Origin: Volvox africanus
Taxonomy: Eukaryota > Chlorophyta > Chlorophyceae > Chlamydomonadales > Volvocaceae
Direction: 5' to 3'
Assembly (NCBI GenBank): GCA_030268105.1
Contig: BSDZ01000011.1
Span: 620,001-684,000, forward strand
Length of the DNA stretch: 64,000 nucleotides
In this document: positions 36,001 to 49,500 of the stretch, in pieces
Layout of the letters: every line of letters starts with the position of its first letter
Position numbering within the stretch: position 1 is the stretch's first letter
Translations under genes and position numbers: made by a program
The notes under the pieces: model-generated
What the model was told of the DNA's origin: nothing
The model's input: only the letters and a program-made list of their open reading frames with translations
The model's database searches: none

Positions 36001-39000
36001 AAATGAGACTGGTGATGATGAGCCCACCAGCCCCGGTCTGAATGTCGCACAGCCAGGGGAAAAGCCGAGCCTAATAAAAATGACAGGGCCAACCATGCTA
36101 TGGATGTAGACCGCCCATGGACGTGAACCAGGCGCTGGTTCAGCGGGTGCTGGCATACAGCCAGATGGCGGATGAGGGACGGGGCCGCTGCCTTATCTTC
36201 CCGCTGGCACCAGAGGTGTTCCAGCACCATGCCTCAAATCCGTTTACGACAGACTTAGGTAGCAGGTGAATCCCCATCACCATCTTCTGGGGGATGAATA
36301 TCTGGCATTTGAGCACTTGCGTGCAGTCTACCATCGCTTGGAGGAGGCCCAAATGCTCGCATCTGGGTCTGGTAAGGATTGAGCGAATAATGAGGGGCTT
36401 AAGCTTTTGGAGGGTCCAGTTCACCCTTTTCCGTAAACTATCATTTAGTGCGCGTGAGGGAATTGCTGGCATGTATATAGAATAAAACCCAAGGTTAGCA
36501 CTAGCTATTCCGCAGGTAAGTGTGAGATCCCCCCTGCTTCTATTGTCTATACCCATGACTACACAAGCAGGATGCGGACTAACAAGGAAAGCCCTTCCCG
36601 TTTAAAACGCAGGTGTTTTAAACATGTATGCAGGAGTCATGAGATGTGTGAGGAGGCTGGGGTTGCTGCTGGACAAGTCCTTTGGCGGGGATATGTTATC
36701 TCCAGATGCGTCTGACTGATGGGTTGAACGGTGACCTAATTAGGTGTGAGAGTGGCTTTCTTGGCGGGGATGTCTTGCGTGTCACTAGGGTAGGTGGCCT
36801 ATGGGTTGAAGTGCTTTGAGGCCCTACGTGTGTGTATCTGGACATCCGCCTCTGCTTGAATGCCTAGATCTTTCGACACCACGTTATTGGTTTCTATTCA
36901 TTATCCTTGTTTGTGCAGGTCGGTGGCAGGCATGTGTAACCCGTTGCACCTGGCTTTCATGATTTCATGCCTGGCCTCGTAGTGTCACCAACTGGTGACA
37001 AGCTCTGGACACCCGAACCCTGAGCACACCACGCTTAACAGGCACGTGGTTCCACTCAAGTTTCTGAGGCTAGAATGGCTAAGTCGGGACTGGATTCCAG
37101 AGAAGCCTACGAACAACCCTTAGCCTGCCACATACAGCAGGATGGTTAGGTAGGTTTAGTGCTTGAGCAGTTAGGTCGTTGTGTACGGATGAAAGGTTGG
37201 CAAATGTCGTTCACACCATTTCTTGGGCTCATGGCTTTGGAAATAAACCTTATATACATAGAAATGTACCTCGAAGGAAGTTGGCCGTCAACAGCTACTT
37301 TTCGGTGAAATGTACAAATGCGTCCTTGCTCCCGATCCCTATGTTCCCGGAGTCTGGCCCGGAGGGTTCTGATGCGGCGGAGGTCACTTAGAGCGTCAGG
37401 CCAGCTTGCGCCTGAGCACTTGAAAGCTGCTGCGATGTCGGTTGTGGGATGTTCCGTACGGTCCAGAATCAGGCCGCACCTCTGTATTTGGACGGCATCA
37501 GCATGTTAAGAGTGAGCAACACTCATATACGTATGAATGACAGAGCAAGTAATACGGCCCAGGGAGGGGCCGGGCGCTTTGCTGACTTTAACACAGCACA
37601 CCGGACTCAAGACGTGGATTTGGGCCTTTTAATTGCCATTGGTAGCCCCACCAGGTGGTGGTGAATGACACCGGACTTGAAATCTGAAAAACTATCAGTG
37701 CCCCTTACATGTTCCCACCCCCCTCATCTCGCATTCGTTACTCGACTGGAAGGTCCTGGCGGGCTATGGCACTGCAGCGGCGAAGTCACCGCTGTCGTCA
37801 GTTCCGTCACCAGCTGCCGTTCCGTCACCGACTTAATCTTTACTGGAGCCCAGCCCCGGGCCTGGTACGGCATGTGAACTTTGACGGGTACGGCACGTTC
37901 TCCATACCTGATTTGTACGGCACTTACAAATAATTTCCGCATGTCTCCTCCTCACACACATATTGCATCTCAGTCTTTTTTGCTTCAAATATCGACTTAC
38001 GTCGTTCAAAATAGCCATTGCCAGAGCAGATACCAAAGTTTCTGTCAGTGCACCTTACCCGCATATATAAATGAGAACACGATACATCCATTCGAATGGC
38101 ATTGTCCAAACGCATTTAACCGCAAGGAGCTAATATCTGCACATGCTGCAGCACGGGGAAGGGGGAGGAAAGGAAAGAGAGAGGGCTGTGCACTAACACG
38201 CCACGCAAGCACACCATTTCAACCCGTTCCTTCATCTCGACAATTAAAACAGAGCGTGCCTCTTCCCTGGGCAAACGCATGTTAGGGGCCCCTGCACCGG
38301 TTCGGCCGTCCGTCGGGGCCCCTTTCCCCAGAACGACGACGCCAGAAGGGGGCCCTGTCATGGTAACAATGGGGTCGCAAGCCTCAATCAAGAATACGTC
38401 AACCAAACGAGTGGGTTGGGCTTTAGAAGGTCTGTCATTAAGTCGGACGCACCGTTCCTGTGTCCACATTACGTTACGTATCTCGTGCGCGCGTCGTATG
38501 TGTACATGACAATAGAGAATAAGAACCAGAGCGCCGACACGTTTACAACCTCTCAAGTGATGCTCCTTCCAACGCTCTGCGCCAGACAGGCTGGTACATC
38601 AGTGGGTGAGCACGAGGCGCCGCGCTTTCGGCACCACATTGTGAATGAAGCGTCCAGAAAAACGTGAAGAAGGCGTCTGCCTCTCACCCACATCCTCTCT
38701 TCGCATCACAACTTTGGCCGCAGCCGCGCTGGCACCGGCTCCATAAAGATGATCAGATGCACTTCTGATGAGGTACGAGCACACCAGGTGCTGCCGAATG
38801 GCAGGACATTAATATATACTGAATACTGCCTTTTCAACACCCATTAAAAGCGATAATGCTACTGCTTCTACCGCGGCACAGCAGGGATGCCTGCCAGTTG
38901 CCTTCCGGATGATGGCACGAACACTCCACTGGACAGGTCATCGTTGCATTCGGGAATGCAAAGGCGTCTGCGAATACGACATCCTATAACAGCCCTACAT

Positions 39001-39763
39001 AGGCCATCCCATCCCTTAATCCTTCTACCTCTTACCTATCCCGGTGCCCTCTTTTCTCTCCCCCTCAGCTTCCTTTTCATCCCCGTCCGGTGGTGAAAAG
39101 CATCCCCTACAGATAAACGCTTTGGCAGCAAAACGCATGGGCCTTCTGCCAATCCTACCTTGAGCCAATCGCCATCCACTTCTGCTCATCCTCAGACAGC
39201 TGCATGGCCAGTCACGCGTACTACTTTACCAGCCACCACGTACCACCTTCATACTTTATTCCGCGACCGCGACCGCGACCGGGTCATGATTGCATGTCAT
39301 ACAAAACACAACGTGCCCCAAATAAAAAGCTTCCACGACACTCTTTCGCTGCGAGCAGCCACTTTGCCTTGCCAAAGATACGACGCACTGCGCACCGGGA
39401 AATGCTAACGCAAGCATTCGCATCTCAGAACCGACCCGAGAGTCCCACCCGCCCCGGCCTCCGCACGCCCTCCTTTTCTCGCCTACGCCTACATCCACGA
39501 TGGGAACGGGGCCTCTTGACCGATGCTCCTTCGAGGGCCTCATTTTGACTTGTACTGTGTGAAGGCGACTCCTAGTGGGTGACGGGTGGGAGGAAGGCGA
39601 ATGAAAGCGAATACACCCTGGCAGCTCGCAGAGGGCACTGACGAGGTATGCAACACGGCGCATACGGCCTGCACGAAGGATCCTGGAACTACAAAAGAAG
39701 CCAGGTGGGTCAGTTGCAGCACTTTTTCGACAGACGTGTTCGCCAACGGCACCTCCGTCTACC
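33057..39763. other. Repeat-rich stretch with no supported gene
   Basis: This 6.7-kb region has many short ORFs on both strands but no consistent exon series. Features seen are an inverted piece of the repeat at 15292 (33448-33546), a minus-strand open stretch 36140-36556 (LRKRVNWTLQKLKPLIIRSI, CEHLGLLQAMVDCTQVLKC) that might derive from a reverse transcriptase/RNase H region, and an acidic minus-strand piece at 34903-35145 (YDDDEVGEVGDDEQ). None is intact. The last 1-2 kb before 39764 should hold the 3' UTR of the transporter gene. Confidence 0.45.
33448..33546 (-). repeat. Copy 2 of the dispersed repeat flanking the CACTA element
   Basis: Inverted relative to 15292-15385. Its minus strand encodes FDTTRRYPRIL preceded by LCCVGLQR, in a different frame relation from copy 1, so at least one copy has a small indel. 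Confidence 0.85.
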
Positions 39764-42700
39764 TCATCCTGATAACCCGGCGGCTGCTTTTTCCCTACTC
39801 GGGCATACCTTAACTGGCAATCGTTTAAATCCAAGATTGTTGATGCCACAGGCCAAATACACCCGCGCACCAGTCCGATGACTCACCCGCGCCCAGTCCG
39901 ATAATGATGCTGGCCAGGTTCTTGGCATTGGTGGGCTCCTTGAATAGAAGGATGCCCACCGTGGCAATCGGGAACTTGTTGAGGGAGCCGATAAGCGAGT
40001 AGATGGTTGCGGTTGTTTGAGACAGAAACCACAGACTGGAAAAGCTGCGTAAGGAGGTCCCCCGGGGGAGGGATGTTGAGGACGAGGAATGTCGGCAGGT
40101 GGGAAGGAGCGAAACAGGGGCAGGGAGCCCCCGAAGCCCACCCGAGGCTACGGCGCGAGACCAAGCAACCCCGAGGCCCCGTCGTGACCGTGCCGACAGC
40201 GCGAGATGCCTTTCCAGCGTGGATACCGGGCACCTCATTACCGGGCGCCAATCAGCCCGCCCCACCCCTCTACCTGCGCGCTACTGGTTTCGTTTCAGAT
40301 TGCGACGCCCTCTTTAACTCCAATATTTCAAAATGCAACAGAAAAAGGAGACAAATTATGATACTTCTCTCTTTTCCAAGGTCATGGCATTGCCGTAATC
40401 CTGCCTGTCAGTCGTAAATACCCCGATCCCGATATCACCACCCCAGCACCTACATGCACCCCACACCTGATTGCGAAGCCGATCAGTCCCCCCAGGACGG
40501 CCACCATTTGGAATGCGGGCATCGCCAGCGCAGGCTGCCGCATCAGTCCGTCGTACTCTCCGAACACCGCCATGAGCACCATGATGGGCGGAATGGACAG
40601 AAGGTTATTATAATAAACCTGGATGACATGAGGACGACAATGACAACGGCGTTATAGGAGTGGCGGTTGGGGCTGAGGTGGCATATCTTGCCGATATGGA
40701 ATTCAACAAATAAGCCCTAGGGGGGGATGTCCTTACGTCGGATTAAGTTAAAGTAAGGTCCTTGTCATCTAGTGCAGCTTAATTAAGCGGCCCGCCTAGT
40801 AGTGGATGGTCAGCAGCGGCAGCACGGCGCTGCAAGCGAAGGCTCACCACCCAGGTGGGGAGGCGTGCCTGTCTTCGACCGGAAAAACGCGCGTGCACAC
40901 ATCTAGATGCATGGGTATGTACGGCATCCTAAGACCAGGAACTTGGTCCGTGTGGGGTCCGTTTCGTACCCATACCCAATAAAAATCCTTGACCCCCCAC
41001 CCTGACCTCCTCCACGCATCAAGCCCACCATGCTGAATTCGTCCATCTGCGGGGAGTAACGCCCAGTCGGGGCCGAGGACACAAGCAGTGTTATGGGCCC
41101 ATGCATAACGTGGCGGGCATGGACGTGCGCTTGTTAAGGGAAGGAGGTTCGGAGGTTCGGAAGTTTGCGTGTTGGGAGTAGTAGTTGCACCCCCAAGCAA
41201 CCCTAAGTCCTTCCTGAACACAATTAAAAATGCTGTTTCAGAAAGTATTATGTTATACATATCAATATCCATATACGCATACACATACACATATAAATAA
41301 TAATGATGATAATGATAATGATAATAATAATATAGTATAATAATAATAATATAGTATAATAATAATAATATAGTATAATAATAATAATATAGTATAATAA
41401 TAATAATATTAATATTAATAATAATAATAATATTAATAATGTTTTGCAGATGCGCAAGCACGTTTTCCAACAAGGCGAACGATAATTCACTTCTTACGCA
41501 TCCTTGTCCGGCTATTGTTGCCTCTGGTCCCACCCACCTTCTGCCCGTCTGTAGTGTGCTGCGGCACCTTGTCCATCACGTTGCGGAGGCACAGCGCATA
41601 GGCTGACGTGAGAAGGCAGTTCACCACCTGCGCGTGTGCGCGCGGGACATGACATGGTCGGGTCGGCGCGTCCAACGGCTGAATCCCAATATGTGTGTCC
41701 ACTATATAAGTATGCGCACACGGGGGTTACAAAGATAACGGAACCGCCAAACAGCATTCTTGGAGACTCAATACCTAAACCCCAAACTTAACAAAGCAAT
41801 CCCACGAAGTTCAGCCGTTTCCCGCTTTACCGCTGCCCGCCCGATACTCCCCTTCTTAGAGAGAGATAAAAAAGGGGAAAGAGAGGGAGAGAGACAGAGA
41901 GAGATGGGTGTTGGTGCGACGGCGGCCTGATGGTGTTACCTACCTGATGGCTGTCAACTATTTGAACGGGCCGCCACCGCATAGGGCCGCCACCATCAAC
42001 TATTTCAAAGGTCCAAATTGTCGCCGAAACACTATTGCCATTGTTCTTGTGACCGGATCTGTTTTAATCCGTAATTCATTCTCACCGCCTGATGGGGTCA
42101 CCAGAACATAGTGTCCGAGGTCTCCGACCGCTACCGCCCATTCTACACTCCGCTTTCACCCAACGTTCCACTTCTCTCAGGCCCTATGGTAGTCAGTTGC
42201 CGTACATTATCACACAGCCCACACAGCCCAGCAGAGTACAGCACACCACAGTACATCAGCCCTTACACGTCTACCCCACCTGCCAGTTATACCCCGCCCA
42301 GGTGAACCTGACGTCCGTCGAGGCCCCCACCAAAGCAGACACAATCATGAATGCCATGCACGTCCACACCGGCCACGTGTACGAACGGCGGAAGATAAAC
42401 ACGTCACCCAGCGCTGCAGGCCCGCGTTGGTTGTGAAAGAGGGGGATGAAGGGGCAAGGTTGAAGGAAGCACCCCTAGGTTTAGAAGAACCTAGAAGCAA
42501 GCATGTTAGTGGATGCGTGCGTATAATGGTGGAAAGTTGTCCAGGGATAAGCCCGCAACCACGTTCACAGCCCCATCGGCCGTCCACGCCCTTACAACCC
42601 TTGTCAAGATGAGGTCATGATGTCCTCGGCTGATTAAGGTCGCCCCTCACGGCGGTTCCTAAACATGCACAGGATTTATGTTCTCTTAGGGATAGGGCTG

Positions 42701-43206
42701 GACTTCCAGATCTGTTAGCTTGTGCTGCGATGGGTGCAGAGATGTAATGGGGGTGGGGGTGGGAGTTGCCTACCTGTCGTTAGGTTTGCCAACTGCTTCC
42801 ACACGGAGAACATTCCAATGCCCATCAGTTGCAGCGCGTAAAATCCGCTGCCGAGCATCATGACAAAGATGCAGGTAACAGGGAACCAGAGCGTGACGAG
42901 CCGGCGATTCAGGGGCTGGAGCGGCCTGACCCACCCAGCTGCCTCGCACAGCTTGACCAGCACAACGGCTAGCGTACACTGAAAGAGAAGCAGTGCATTT
43001 GGAGCCGTAAAGTTGAATGATGCTAGCGCGTGTTTATTGAGCAGCACCATGGACGCTGAAGCACTGCAGTAAAAGACGCCCGCGACAATTGCAGCTGGTA
43101 TACCGAGGATTTCGCGTGGTGGAGCATCGTTTACCACTATTGTGGTTGGGAGTTGGGAGTAGGCAGGACCGCTTTTCATAGGTAAGACCATCATGTTTGT
43201 AGCCAT
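39764..43206 (-). CDS. Nucleotide-sugar transporter, GDP-mannose type (Golgi)
   Basis: Exons 43206-42774, 42413-42280, 41627-41538, 40618-40467 and 40035-39887 join in phase. A last short exon (39813-39764) is tentative and gives 335 residues. The protein has repeated hydrophobic segments (AAIVAGVFYCSASASMVLLN, LVTLWFPVTCIFVMMLG, WPVWTCMAFMIVSALVGAS, FQMVAVLGGLIGFAI, YSLIGSLNKFPIATVGILLF), matching the ten-TM drug/metabolite transporter fold. Diagnostic motifs are VYYNNLLSIPP (221-230 area; the FYNN motif) and GSLNK (286-290; the GALNK motif that binds GDP-mannose in Vrg4-type carriers). It would exchange GDP-mannose or a related GDP-sugar for GMP across the Golgi membrane. The final exon is not conserved in pattern, so the C-terminus may be wrong. 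Intron 3 holds an AT microsatellite. Confidence 0.9.
41296..41441. repeat. AT-rich compound microsatellite in a transporter intron
   Basis: TAA/ATT triplets are interrupted at regular intervals by TATAGTA, giving about four copies of a unit of roughly 19 bases (TAATAATAATATAGTATAA-like) with TAA triplets on either side. It lies in the intron between exons 41627-41538 and 40618-40467. Confidence 0.9.
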
Positions 43207-46200
43207 AACTGTTCTAGCCGCAGCAAGAATGATGATTGTCAGGATGATGAACGTACGTGACTTGAAATAGTTTGAAACAATGTACTATGATATAAAGAGC
43301 ACCCTGGCGCAATGAGGCGATGGAAATATTTTGCAACCTTCGCTTCGGAGCCGCAATAACCTGGCGATGATAAGAATCAGGCTTAAAATGTCTTAAAAAC
43401 GGTTTCTTGGAACAACAAATTCTGGCGACTCACTGCAAAGAAGCGCCGAACACGGAAGGTGAGACGTCGAACAAATAATCCGGCACGAAAACTCCCGCGG
43501 ATCAAAAGAAACCAACTGTCAAATAAGCGACATGTAGATAGGAACGTTCTATAACCAGATATCAGCATATCCCAAGCAAATCCCAAGCAAATTGCAACAA
43601 ACGTGCGAACGTGCTAGGACAACAACGATTTTCCGCGGCCACCCGGCCTGGCCGCCAGCATGAACAATAGCCGTCTGTAGTACGACCTGAACATATGAGC
43701 CTATATTACCCAGTCTACATAATTGCGTGGTACAGGCGAACAAAAGGCGGCCCATCCGGCACTCTTGCAGTGGTCATCGCCATGCATATGAGCGAGCTAG
43801 CTGGGCGACAAAGGATTTGGTAATAAACCCACGGAGTAACGGGGCATTGGATTTCTAAGAAATTATTAGGGACTATGTTGTTATGCCGATGAGTGACTGC
43901 ATGCGCACACCATGGTTCTTGCCCATCGTGTGTCGGCGCCCAGCTTCGGGGATTCTTATCTGACACCCAGATTTTTGCGCTGTAACATGGGATATCCATG
44001 AGTCTAACATGCTATACAAGTCAAATCCCTCCAAGCCGTATTCGTTAACATTTACGACATACCTCTGGCTCAGTGACTAGCTATTGTGCCGGTTGGAGTC
44101 TCCTTGTGTCTCAGTTGAGTTTCAGGCTGTCTCAACTCGGGCTCCCCAGACACCCACATAACCCTTGGCCAATTGACGGAATTGAGACTCAGTGCTTTAG
44201 ACTTCAAAACACTCGTAGGCAGTGGACTTTTCCTGTCTAACATCGGATGAGCCCTGGGTGGCTTTAGCACATTCGGGCCCGGGGCCCGTGCGTGAAGGGT
44301 TGTCGCCAAACACAGGTTGCTGGAGCAGCCCATTCACCATCTTTGTTGCAAGCATGTTGACTATCACAGCATCACGGATTCGGGCTCCGGCATGAAAATC
44401 CCATAAAAGCTGTGAGTGGCAACATCACTGGCAGCTTGCAAGCACAACAAGTTTGAGTTCGGATGCGCTGACCAAACTCATCAGATGTCTACACCGTCGG
44501 TATGGCAACACCCCGTCAACTAGCTTCCACGCAGGCTGATGAACACAGCACATACGAACATTGCGTGTTATCAGTAACAGGGACGATGTGGCTCAAGAAA
44601 TCTAAATTCAACGTGGATCGATCAGGAGTCGAAAGTGACGAAAGACTGGGAATCGCACAGACTTCTGAAATGTGGAAAGCCGTCGCAGGCTCTTGTAGAC
44701 CAACCGTTAGCATCAGTTAGTGTCCGTGACAGCTCGTTAACGTTAGTGTCCGTTCGTGTTAGCTTGCACCAAAATGCACCCGGGCCATCAGTGCTATCTG
44801 GCAGCTTTTCATTTAACGCCAATCAAACGCATGGCCGCTGGGAAAAAGGATCATCGACCTGAGGACGGACGGAAGTAAGGCCGGATATTTTTGGCACCCG
44901 CGGTACTGAACCCCTCGGTTTCCTGGGTAGGGAGCGGAGTGGTTGCACAGGCCCTGTTGCATCTATGTGTGTGTATGTGCAGAGTACCACGCTGCTCACC
45001 CCGCACAGTTCCTTACAAGTTAAAAATCAGGACAGTGTCCCGCAAGGGCAGCTTGGAAGTGCCTGGATAACCGGATAACTTGGCTGATTTACATGCACAA
45101 TTGAAATCATATTCGTGATGCCAAATCATAATACCGACTATTCCCGCACCCATGGTGGCGTACTAGTCCCTAACCTGATAACCGTTGTGACAGTCGGAGC
45201 CATTATGTAGAGCTCGATGAAAAGGAGATGCATGGTCGCTAGTCAGTTTTGGTTTGGCACCCTGCCTGCTAGGGCCACCAACCCATCCGAGTACCAAACA
45301 TCATAACAGCATTGATCGGATCAACGCTGATTTGTAAATGTTTCGTTTTACGTGACCATATTAATAAGCCCCTTTGTGAGTGGCCTTCCGTATCGTCAGA
45401 ACCAGAAGCAACAAAGCCTCTGACCCCTGCCTTGGCCCCAGCCTGCAGATTCAGTTAACACCATCACCATGGCCTGGGGGTGTTCCAAACAGTAAACAAG
45501 GCAGCCCGAACAGTGTTAGCATAAACAATCAGTTGGAATTTCCGCCAGCACTTGATTATGTCGCAAATTGTATGAAGAACGGTAGCCAGCCCAGCCTATG
45601 CATAGCCAGGCGGCCAGGCCTCCGCAGGTGTAACTCATACGTTTCACCAGTTATCGCCTTCAACGAGAAAATGTAATACATCCTCACGATGATTGTATCC
45701 TGCCGCCGTGTATGTCCTGACATTTGGACAAAAGTTTATTGAAGCCATGAGGTATTATCGTGGCCCCAGGTAGCCCCAGTCCTTGCATGCCGATGCCTTC
45801 TAGAGGTACATTTCAATACATGTCCCGTTTCATAGGCATAGATTCAATGTAAAATAACACACACCATTGTGGTAGTATGGCATGATTAGATGGGGCCGTT
45901 ACGTTCAGGTAGGGTTTGCCGTAGCGGCCGCACTTGAAAATGGACAATCAGCGTTTTGTAGCAATGCACGCATTCTCTCCGAAAAACGCAATCGAGGGCA
46001 TGCCCAATAGCGACGCGTATCGTGCCGATTGTTAAACGACAACAGCCAGGGTTAGGTCGACTATTCTCAGTTTAAAATCCCGTCGAAAATATCAGCAAGC
46101 GACTTCTAAAGCCTTTGTTTGTGCAGCAATAAACATATGGAGTCCGATCGCCTTGCCGGGTTTCTGCTGGTTCTGATGATCTGATCCGGGCAAACAATAG

Positions 46201-46524
46201 ACGCTGTAAATTGATTCTTACATTTTCTGGCTGATACTTTAGTTGGATAATATATATGATGATTTGGGATTCCAAAAGGCTTGGAGAGGGAAAGTGGTCG
46301 GGAAAGTACGGGTTGTACAGGCTTGGTCGCTTTGCTCCCAAAGTAAACAAACACGATCAATTATAATGCATTAGCCATCGGATCTAGGCCTGTATCAGAA
46401 TATAACAGTTTCGGCCATCTCATTTTATCTGTTACCACGGCCACGTGGTCTGCGGCCTTGGGCCAACAGAACGCGACAGTGATACGCACATATTGTACAA
46501 ATTTCTAATCTATACCATATAGAA
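43207..46524. other. Divergent intergenic region between the transporter and HCF173
   Basis: The region is 3.3 kb between two gene starts that point away from each other. It should hold both promoters. ORFs here (for example 44070-44333 minus, 45380-45676 plus) lack recognisable motifs and have no linked exons. I saw no transposon ends or RNA gene. Confidence 0.5.
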
Positions 46525-49500
46525 ATGAATGCTCATCTGCGGGGGCGTGTTTTCGGGGAACGCTCGTCGGCCAGTCGCTCGCACGGTTCCCGACGGCCTT
46601 TCAGCGGAGCCCCTTGCCGTGTTCCACCCGTGCGTTCAGCTGGCAGCGATGATCCTGAGCCTCAGAACATTGAAGCGCTTAAAGAGAAATTCTTCCGGGC
46701 AAACAGCAGCGAGGACGCAAGCAGTTCACCAAATACCCCAAAGGATTCAGCATCGGACATCAACCTTAATGCGATCAATCCATACGAGCTCGGACGGCAA
46801 GCTCGTCAGGCATTTAACGATGTCTGGGAACAGCTGTCCCGGGTCACGTCCCCAACCCGAAGCTTCATCATCGACGATGTCCTTCAGGTAGAAGTCGATG
46901 CGGACTTCCAGGCGCCTCAGGCTGCCTACACCACAGTCCTAGTCGTCGGTGCTACGGGCCGCGTTGGCCGCGTCCTTGTCCGAAAGCTGCTGCTGCGTGG
47001 CTACAAGGTCAAGGCCCTGTTCCGCAACCGGGCGGGTGTCGGCAAGGACGCTATCCCGGACTCAGTGGAGGTTGTCGAGGGTGATGTGGGTGACATGGAA
47101 ACCTGCCAGAAGGCCGTGCAAGGAGTGAACAAGGTACGAAACATGGCGGCGATAGGCAATAGGAGCATGGGGAAGATGGAGTAATTGGGAAGCTGTAATT
47201 GTGGTGAGAGCAAGGGGCCAGGTGGCCCTTAGGGTGGCATCCATCGTCGATCGGGCGAGGCATTGGCGGATGATGGCGTGAAGGAGGTTGAACTTGATGG
47301 GGGCGCAAGGGCGCCCATCGGTATGGCATTCGACCAAAATTGCGAAACGAGATGGACATGATGTTGGGTTTGAGTCGCTTTCTATTGTTCTTTAGCGCTC
47401 TGCATCACCCTACGCCCATCCACAGATCATCTTCTGCGCAGCAGCCCGCAGCGCCTTCACTGCAGACCTTTTGCGTGTCGAGGAGCGCGGAGTGATGAAC
47501 ATGGTCAAAGCGATGCAGGTGTGTTAGAAGGGCTCTGAACGATGAACGTATCCAAAGGACAACCAGCAGAAACATGTACTGTAGAACAAAACATGGAACT
47601 ATGAAAGAAATCGATTAATAAAACCTGTGTTCATGAATTTTGAAGGAAGGTGGGTATGGTAGAGCTCGGTTCTTGTGAGGTCACGTGCAGTTACGAGGGA
47701 GGGTGTGGCGTCTGGGAGGAGCAGGACAGGGGTTGGGGTAAACAGTTGACACGGACCGGAGTTGGGGATGGGCGGCGGAATTCGCGGAGGCTGCTTAGGG
47801 CTGTGTTTCTCTATGGGGAAGACACATGATGCCGCTCCTTCACGCCTTTTGTTCGTGTCCTTCCACAGGACGAGCTGTACCGACGCGCCAAACGCTCGGG
47901 CGCTAAGTTCAGTCCCCTGGCCAAGAGGGAGCTGGCAGATTTCAACAATCGTTTCCACCAGGCACGTTGGGACGTCACCTTTGTTGGCACGGCTGAGGAA
48001 GCAGCGGCAGCGGCGGAGGGCCGGCGTGAGGACGTCGACAATGCGTACGGCTCCCGGCTGAACACCGCGGAGGCAGTAATCACGGAAGACAACAACCTGC
48101 TCTTTGAAGGTAGAGGGCTGGGGGCACAATGACCGGGACGGAAGATGGCTCTAAGCGCCGCTTGGCCCCTGGCTGGGATACCCTGGGAACGGGTGGAGTT
48201 GGAGTCGAGGGGTAACCAGCGGACTGTCGGAGACAACCCGATGGCGATCTGCCAGGCGGTTTCGGCTATGGATGGACGGGCGGACCGGTGCGTTTCCTTC
48301 CACATGCACATTGCAAAGACACGTTTTGTGTTGCACGCCTTCGTGGCAAGAGACCTCTCCATCACTCCCTTTGCCGCTCTATAGGGTAAGGGGTAAGAGG
48401 GGAGAGGCCGTGGTATGTGTGCGCAAGTTTTCCTACCGTCCGTTCGGGTGTTCTTCTTGCAGCCCCTTGCCAGCAAGGTCCATTTCAAGCACATTCATTG
48501 GTCAATGTCCACAAACTTCCATGTTGGTAATGCGCACACCCGCACAGGCAACCTGACGACTCGCGGCGCCATCGCGGAGGTGGGCGCCCGTCTGCCGCCA
48601 ACGCTACCAGGCGGCGAACACCGCACAGCCGGCACGGAAGGTGTCGTGCTGCGCGTGCGCGGAGACGCGCACTCGTACCTCTGTATCCTGGAGACCGATG
48701 ACGGCTACCGCTATGGTGCGCGCTTCCCGACACGCGAGGGCTATCTTACCGTACGTTTGCCGTACGCTGCGTTCAGATCCGAATATCAAGGCCAGCCGCC
48801 GCTTGACCCCGCGCGGCTGGTGGGCGTGAATCTGCGCTATGAAAACCGTCGCAGCGGCCAGTCCGCAGCGGCAGCGCTGAGGGCAACCAAGGGTGTGAAT
48901 ACGCGCAATATGAACGAGCTGGCGTCAATGCAGGCACGCGACCAGAAGTTCAGCTTGGCGGTGGACTGGATCAAGGCACTACCAGGTGGGTCTGTGCTCA
49001 TTTAGGCAGCTTGCTTGCTGGGGCTTCAGCACAAGGAGAATGGTCACAGAAAGCCGTGGATGAGGGCTGAAGGGTTGGTTGTTGCAGATGATGGGGTTGC
49101 GGCCAACCCGCATATGGGGGATGGGGGAAAACGGGGATGGAGGATGCCATGCCTGGGCGTTGTTGATTTCACGGGTTGCGGTCCTTCCCGCAACGAGTCC
49201 TCTAAAGCGATGTGCGTCTTCGCGGCGTCTGTCAGCTATCCTCGCATTATCTAGCCCGCCCGTGGGACCTCACTGCAGGTGGCACCGAGCCGGACTTCGT
49301 GTTGGTGTCGTGCGCGGGCCGGTCCCGACCCGGGATCGATCCCTCCGACCTTCGCAAGGTCATTGAGGCCAAGCGCCGTGGGGAGGAGAATCTGCGGATC
49401 AGCGGGCTGGGCTACACCATTATCCGCCCCGGTAGGCGGATGGGTTGGGATGGGAGACTTGCGGGCGAAGGAGAGGGTTTAAAACTCACAGCCGACTGAG

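Noticed and set aside
39256..39870. 204-codon minus ORF downstream of the transporter
   Set aside because: Arg/Ser/Pro-rich with no motif; it overlaps the transporter's final intron and 3' UTR area. Parts might be alternative terminal exons, but nothing supports a separate gene.
41248..41533. Ile/Tyr/Leu-rich ORFs resembling membrane peptides
   Set aside because: Translation of the TAA/ATT microsatellite in the transporter intron.
47599..48129. 176-codon minus ORF (and 47811-48494 minus) across HCF173
   Set aside because: Shadow of HCF173 exon 3 and its introns; the plus-strand exons match the HCF173 family over their full length.
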